DNA of 35,610 bases from Verrucomicrobiota bacterium (GTDB lineage: Bacteria > Verrucomicrobiota > Verrucomicrobiia > Limisphaerales > JACRJY01), in the NCBI GenBank assembly GCA_016235585.1, contig JACRJY010000203.1, positions 1 through 35,610 on the forward strand, read 5' to 3'. Every line of letters begins with the position of its first letter. The first letter of the stretch is position 1. The notes under the pieces are model-generated. The model had not been told where the DNA came from. It saw only the letters and a program-made list of their open reading frames with translations, and searched no databases. Below, one piece after another: positions 34,069 to 35,610 of the stretch. The position numbers and the translations under genes are program-made.

Positions 34069-34070
34069 CT

Positions 34071-34955
34071 ATGAGCTATCACATTTTGCACGTCCTAAAG
34101 CACGGCGCGGTGCTGGGGAAGGACCGGGGCTTCCTCGTGTGCCAGGGCGAGGATGGTTCGGAGGGGCGGATTCCTCATGCCGACGTGCGCGCAGTCATCA
34201 TCGCGGCGCGCGGGGTCACGCTCACGTCGAACTTTATTTCCGCCGTCTTGGAAACGGACGGCATCATCCTGCACTGTAATGAAAGCTACCAGCCGTGCGG
34301 TATCACCGCGCCGCTCGCGCGGATTGTGGACACGCAGGCTTATTTCCATCAGGCCGAAAGACCGAAGCGGCTCAATGCACGACTCTGGCAGGAGTTGATT
34401 CGCGGGAAAACACGCAATCAGCAACGGGTGTTGGCGCGGCGGAACATTTCCTCGGCGCATCTGGAACTCGCCCTGAAGCAGGACACGTTTGACGAGGGCA
34501 ACTGTGCGCGGCGTTACTGGCAGTTGTTTTTTCCGGCCATCGGCTGGGCAACTTCGTCCCGCGACCGCAGGGAGGAAACGGCCCCGAACCAGATGCTCAA
34601 CTACGGTTACGCGGTGCTGGCGGCGTTGTGCCATCGCAGTTTGATAGTTCACGGCCTGTCACCGCTCCTGGGCGTGAAGCACGTGGCGCGGTTTCACTCG
34701 GATGCGCTGGTGTATGATTTGATGGAGCCGTTTCGCCCGGTGGTGGACTTGATGCTGGCCGAATTCATGGTGGGCGCGGACATCAGCATGAAGGCGTGGT
34801 GCAAGAAAGTGGGAAATGATTTGCGGGAAATGCGGGTGATGCACGAACGGTTCAGCTTGAAATTGATGGACGCGATTGATGCCTCGGCAAACTCGCTGGC
34901 GCGGAGTTATTCCGTCAAGTCGGCGGAACCTTTTTGGGTGCCGGAACTGGAGTAG
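34071..34955 (+). CDS. cas1: CRISPR-associated integrase Cas1 (type II)
   Basis: A 294-residue integrase that inserts new spacers as a complex with Cas2. The metal-binding residues are present: E142 in DEGNCARRYW, a histidine pair H204/H209 in GVKHVARFHSDALVYDLMEPFRP, and E219. The sequence is of the type II class (HAVLKHG-like start with MSYHILHVLKHG, GITAPL, KTRNQQRVL). Length is normal. The gene starts directly after a heptamer array and overlaps none of its neighbours; cas2 follows after 15 bp. A degraded copy of its first 20 codons lies at 33231. Confidence 0.96.
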   Translation: MSYHILHVLKHGAVLGKDRGFLVCQGEDGSEGRIPHADVRAVIIAARGVTLTSNFISAVLETDGIILHCNESYQPCGITAPLARIVDTQAYFHQAERPKRLNARLWQELIRGKTRNQQRVLARRNISSAHLELALKQDTFDEGNCARRYWQLFFPAIGWATSSRDRREETAPNQMLNYGYAVLAALCHRSLIVHGLSPLLGVKHVARFHSDALVYDLMEPFRPVVDLMLAEFMVGADISMKAWCKKVGNDLREMRVMHERFSLKLMDAIDASANSLARSYSVKSAEPFWVPELE

Positions 34956-34970
34956 GAACAGCCGGCGTTT

Positions 34971-35327
34971 ATGCGCCTTGAGAAACAAAGTCCGTATCGC
35001 ATGGGCTGGATACTTGCCATGTTTGATTTGCCGGTGATGACCGACGAGGAGCGACGCACGGCCTCGCGGTTCCGAAAGGATTTGCTGGATAACGGCTATC
35101 TGATGATTCAGTTCTCCGTATATGCGCGCCCGTGCGTGACGCATGAGCAGATGGAGGGACACGTCGCCCGGATGAAACCCATGATTCCCGCCGCTGGAAA
35201 TGTGCGGCTGATGTTCATGACGGACGAGCAGTGGAAGAAAAGTTTCACCATCATCGGGCCGAACTACCGGCAGGGGTCGCGGGAGATTGACCCCGACATC
35301 CCGAAGCAAGTGGACTTCTGGGAATAA
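34971..35327 (+). CDS. cas2: CRISPR-associated protein Cas2 (type II)
   Basis: A 118-residue partner of Cas1 in spacer acquisition. It has the type II Cas2 pattern: WILAMFDLPVMTDEERRTASRFRKDLLDNGYLMIQFSVYAR near the N-terminus with the central aspartate D19, and the end IPKQVDFWE. Length is slightly above the usual 95-110. It follows cas1 by 15 bp. The stop codon (35325-35327) overlaps the U tract of the tracrRNA terminator on the opposite strand, so cas2 mRNA and tracrRNA 3' ends are antisense to each other. Confidence 0.95.
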   Translation: MRLEKQSPYRMGWILAMFDLPVMTDEERRTASRFRKDLLDNGYLMIQFSVYARPCVTHEQMEGHVARMKPMIPAAGNVRLMFMTDEQWKKSFTIIGPNYRQGSREIDPDIPKQVDFWE

Positions 35328-35371
35328 AAGAAAATGGCGTTGAAACGTGCTAGGCAGTGGTTTCAACGCCA
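35323..35371 (-). terminator. Rho-independent terminator of the tracrRNA
   Basis: A perfect 12-bp stem joins TGGCGTTGAAAC (35335-35346) and GTTTCAACGCCA (35360-35371) around a 13-base loop. On the minus strand it is followed by TTTTCTTTTATT (35334-35323). In the plus direction no T tract follows the stem, so it terminates minus-strand transcription. Confidence 0.88.
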
Positions 35372-35448
35372 CAATATCAGTTAAGACTTCTCCCCCCGGA
35401 GAGGTAGCATTAACTACGGCAACTCTACATCCTGCAACCCCTTCTGTC
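35323..35448 (-). ncRNA. tracrRNA with anti-repeat, antisense to the cas operon
   Basis: The anti-repeat at 35380-35414 is complementary to the crRNA repeat, with a 20-base perfect core at 35385-35404. Its ends differ from the array repeats, so it is not simply another repeat. Downstream on the minus strand come about 9 bases and then the long terminator hairpin, so the 3' tail is very short. A small alternative hairpin, GTGG (35372-35369) with CCAC (35360-35357), could serve as a nexus but is exclusive with the long stem. The 5' end is inferred: the extended -10 box in the first repeat would start a transcript near 35448, about 125 nt in length. A start nearer 35420 is possible. Confidence 0.85.
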
Positions 35449-35454
35449 GAACCT

Positions 35455-35463
35455 ATTCTAACA
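35455..35463 (-). promoter_or_regulatory. Extended -10 box at the 3' end of the CRISPR repeat
   Basis: In crRNA orientation each repeat ends TGTTAGAAT, which fits the extended -10 form TGnTANAAT. It corresponds to the repeat-embedded promoters known in Neisseria type II-C arrays (repeat end TACAAT). Copies lie at 35455-35463, 35521-35529 and 35587-35595. The first would fire into the tracrRNA, the others into spacers. A TTGACT stands 21 bases upstream, too far for a normal -35. Confidence 0.65.
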
Positions 35464-35610
35464 CGCCTCTCCGGGGGGAGAAGTCAAAACGGAATCTCTG
35501 TGCAGAAAATGTCACACGCGATTCTAACACGCCTCTCCGGGGGGAGAAGTCAAAACCTTGAAGCGCGTGCCGAGCGCGGTGATTTCATTCTAACACGCCT
35601 CTCCGGGGGG
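35455..35610 (-). CRISPR. Type II-C CRISPR array (cas2-proximal end, continues beyond the window)
   Basis: Two full 36-bp repeats (35455-35490, 35521-35556), a third cut by the window end (35587-35610), and two 30-bp spacers (35491-35520, 35557-35586). Repeats are identical where visible. In crRNA orientation (minus strand) they begin GTTTTGACTTC and end GTGTTAGAAT, and hold a 7-bp hairpin (CTTCTCC/GGAGAGG) around CCCC. Orientation is set by the GTTTT start, the minus-strand tracrRNA and the -10 box. Neither spacer matches elsewhere in the window by eye. The leader is not identified. Confidence 0.96.

Noticed and set aside
30115-35327. Subtype II-A or II-B assignment
   Set aside because: No csn2 or cas4 gene lies next to cas1-cas2, and the Cas9 size (1036 aa) and repeat-embedded -10 boxes fit II-C. 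A gene beyond the array cannot be excluded from this window.
35380-35414. Anti-repeat as an ordinary degenerate array repeat
   Set aside because: It is inverted relative to the array, matches only in a 20-base core, and is followed on the minus strand by a strong terminator, as expected for a tracrRNA.

Overview
The window reads as a high-GC chromosomal segment from a Verrucomicrobiota-like bacterium (the related Planctomycetota are less likely). This rests on gene content. It has a PSD1-type cytochrome/DUF1553 protein, a Tat-exported DUF1501 protein, a sulfatase and a DUF1080 protein side by side. It also has large exported FG-GAP, TIGR03803 and PQQ-propeller proteins, and many palindromic and 7-bp-period repeats between and inside genes. 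No rRNA or tRNA gene was seen.

Layout. 1-2072: MacB-like ABC exporter ATPase and permease. 2215-4769: a minus-strand cassette with a REP palindrome, a collagen-like gene, an FN3-domain gene, a 6 x 42 bp minisatellite and a small XRE-type regulator. 5377-10528: two exported surface proteins, the first split by an in-frame amber codon inside a 120-bp repeat. 10535-13654: a 14-repeat TIGR03803 protein. 14030-16792: sulfatase and DUF1080 protein. 16805-22628 (minus): PSD1 protein, nucleotidyltransferase pair, DUF4272 protein and DUF1501 protein. In this block the last ~88 bp of the PSD1 gene occur twice, on either side of the nucleotidyltransferase pair. 22776-27430: Tat-exported FAD oxidoreductase and an eight-unit PQQ propeller protein. 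27432-29950: a second, diverged copy of the collagen/FN3 cassette, again followed by a 6 x 42 bp minisatellite and an XRE-type gene. 30115-35610: a type II-C CRISPR-Cas locus.

The CRISPR locus has cas9 (1036 aa, all RuvC and HNH catalytic residues in place), cas1, cas2 and the start of an array with 36-bp repeats and 30-bp spacers. A 35-bp anti-repeat lies between cas2 and the array. It is followed on the minus strand by a perfect 12-bp-stem terminator whose U tract overlaps the cas2 stop codon. This defines a compact tracrRNA running antisense to the cas operon. Each repeat ends, in crRNA orientation, in an extended -10 box. The cas2-proximal repeat is therefore placed to drive the tracrRNA itself. 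Unusually, a four-helix-bundle (S23/IVP-type) gene sits between cas9 and cas1, and directly after the cas9 stop there is a decayed copy of the cas1 start.

The other strong theme is repeat invasion of coding sequence. The PSD1 gene alone holds one ~147-bp palindromic element and four heptamer arrays, all read through in frame. Functions are assigned from motifs and family memory only; no database search was possible.
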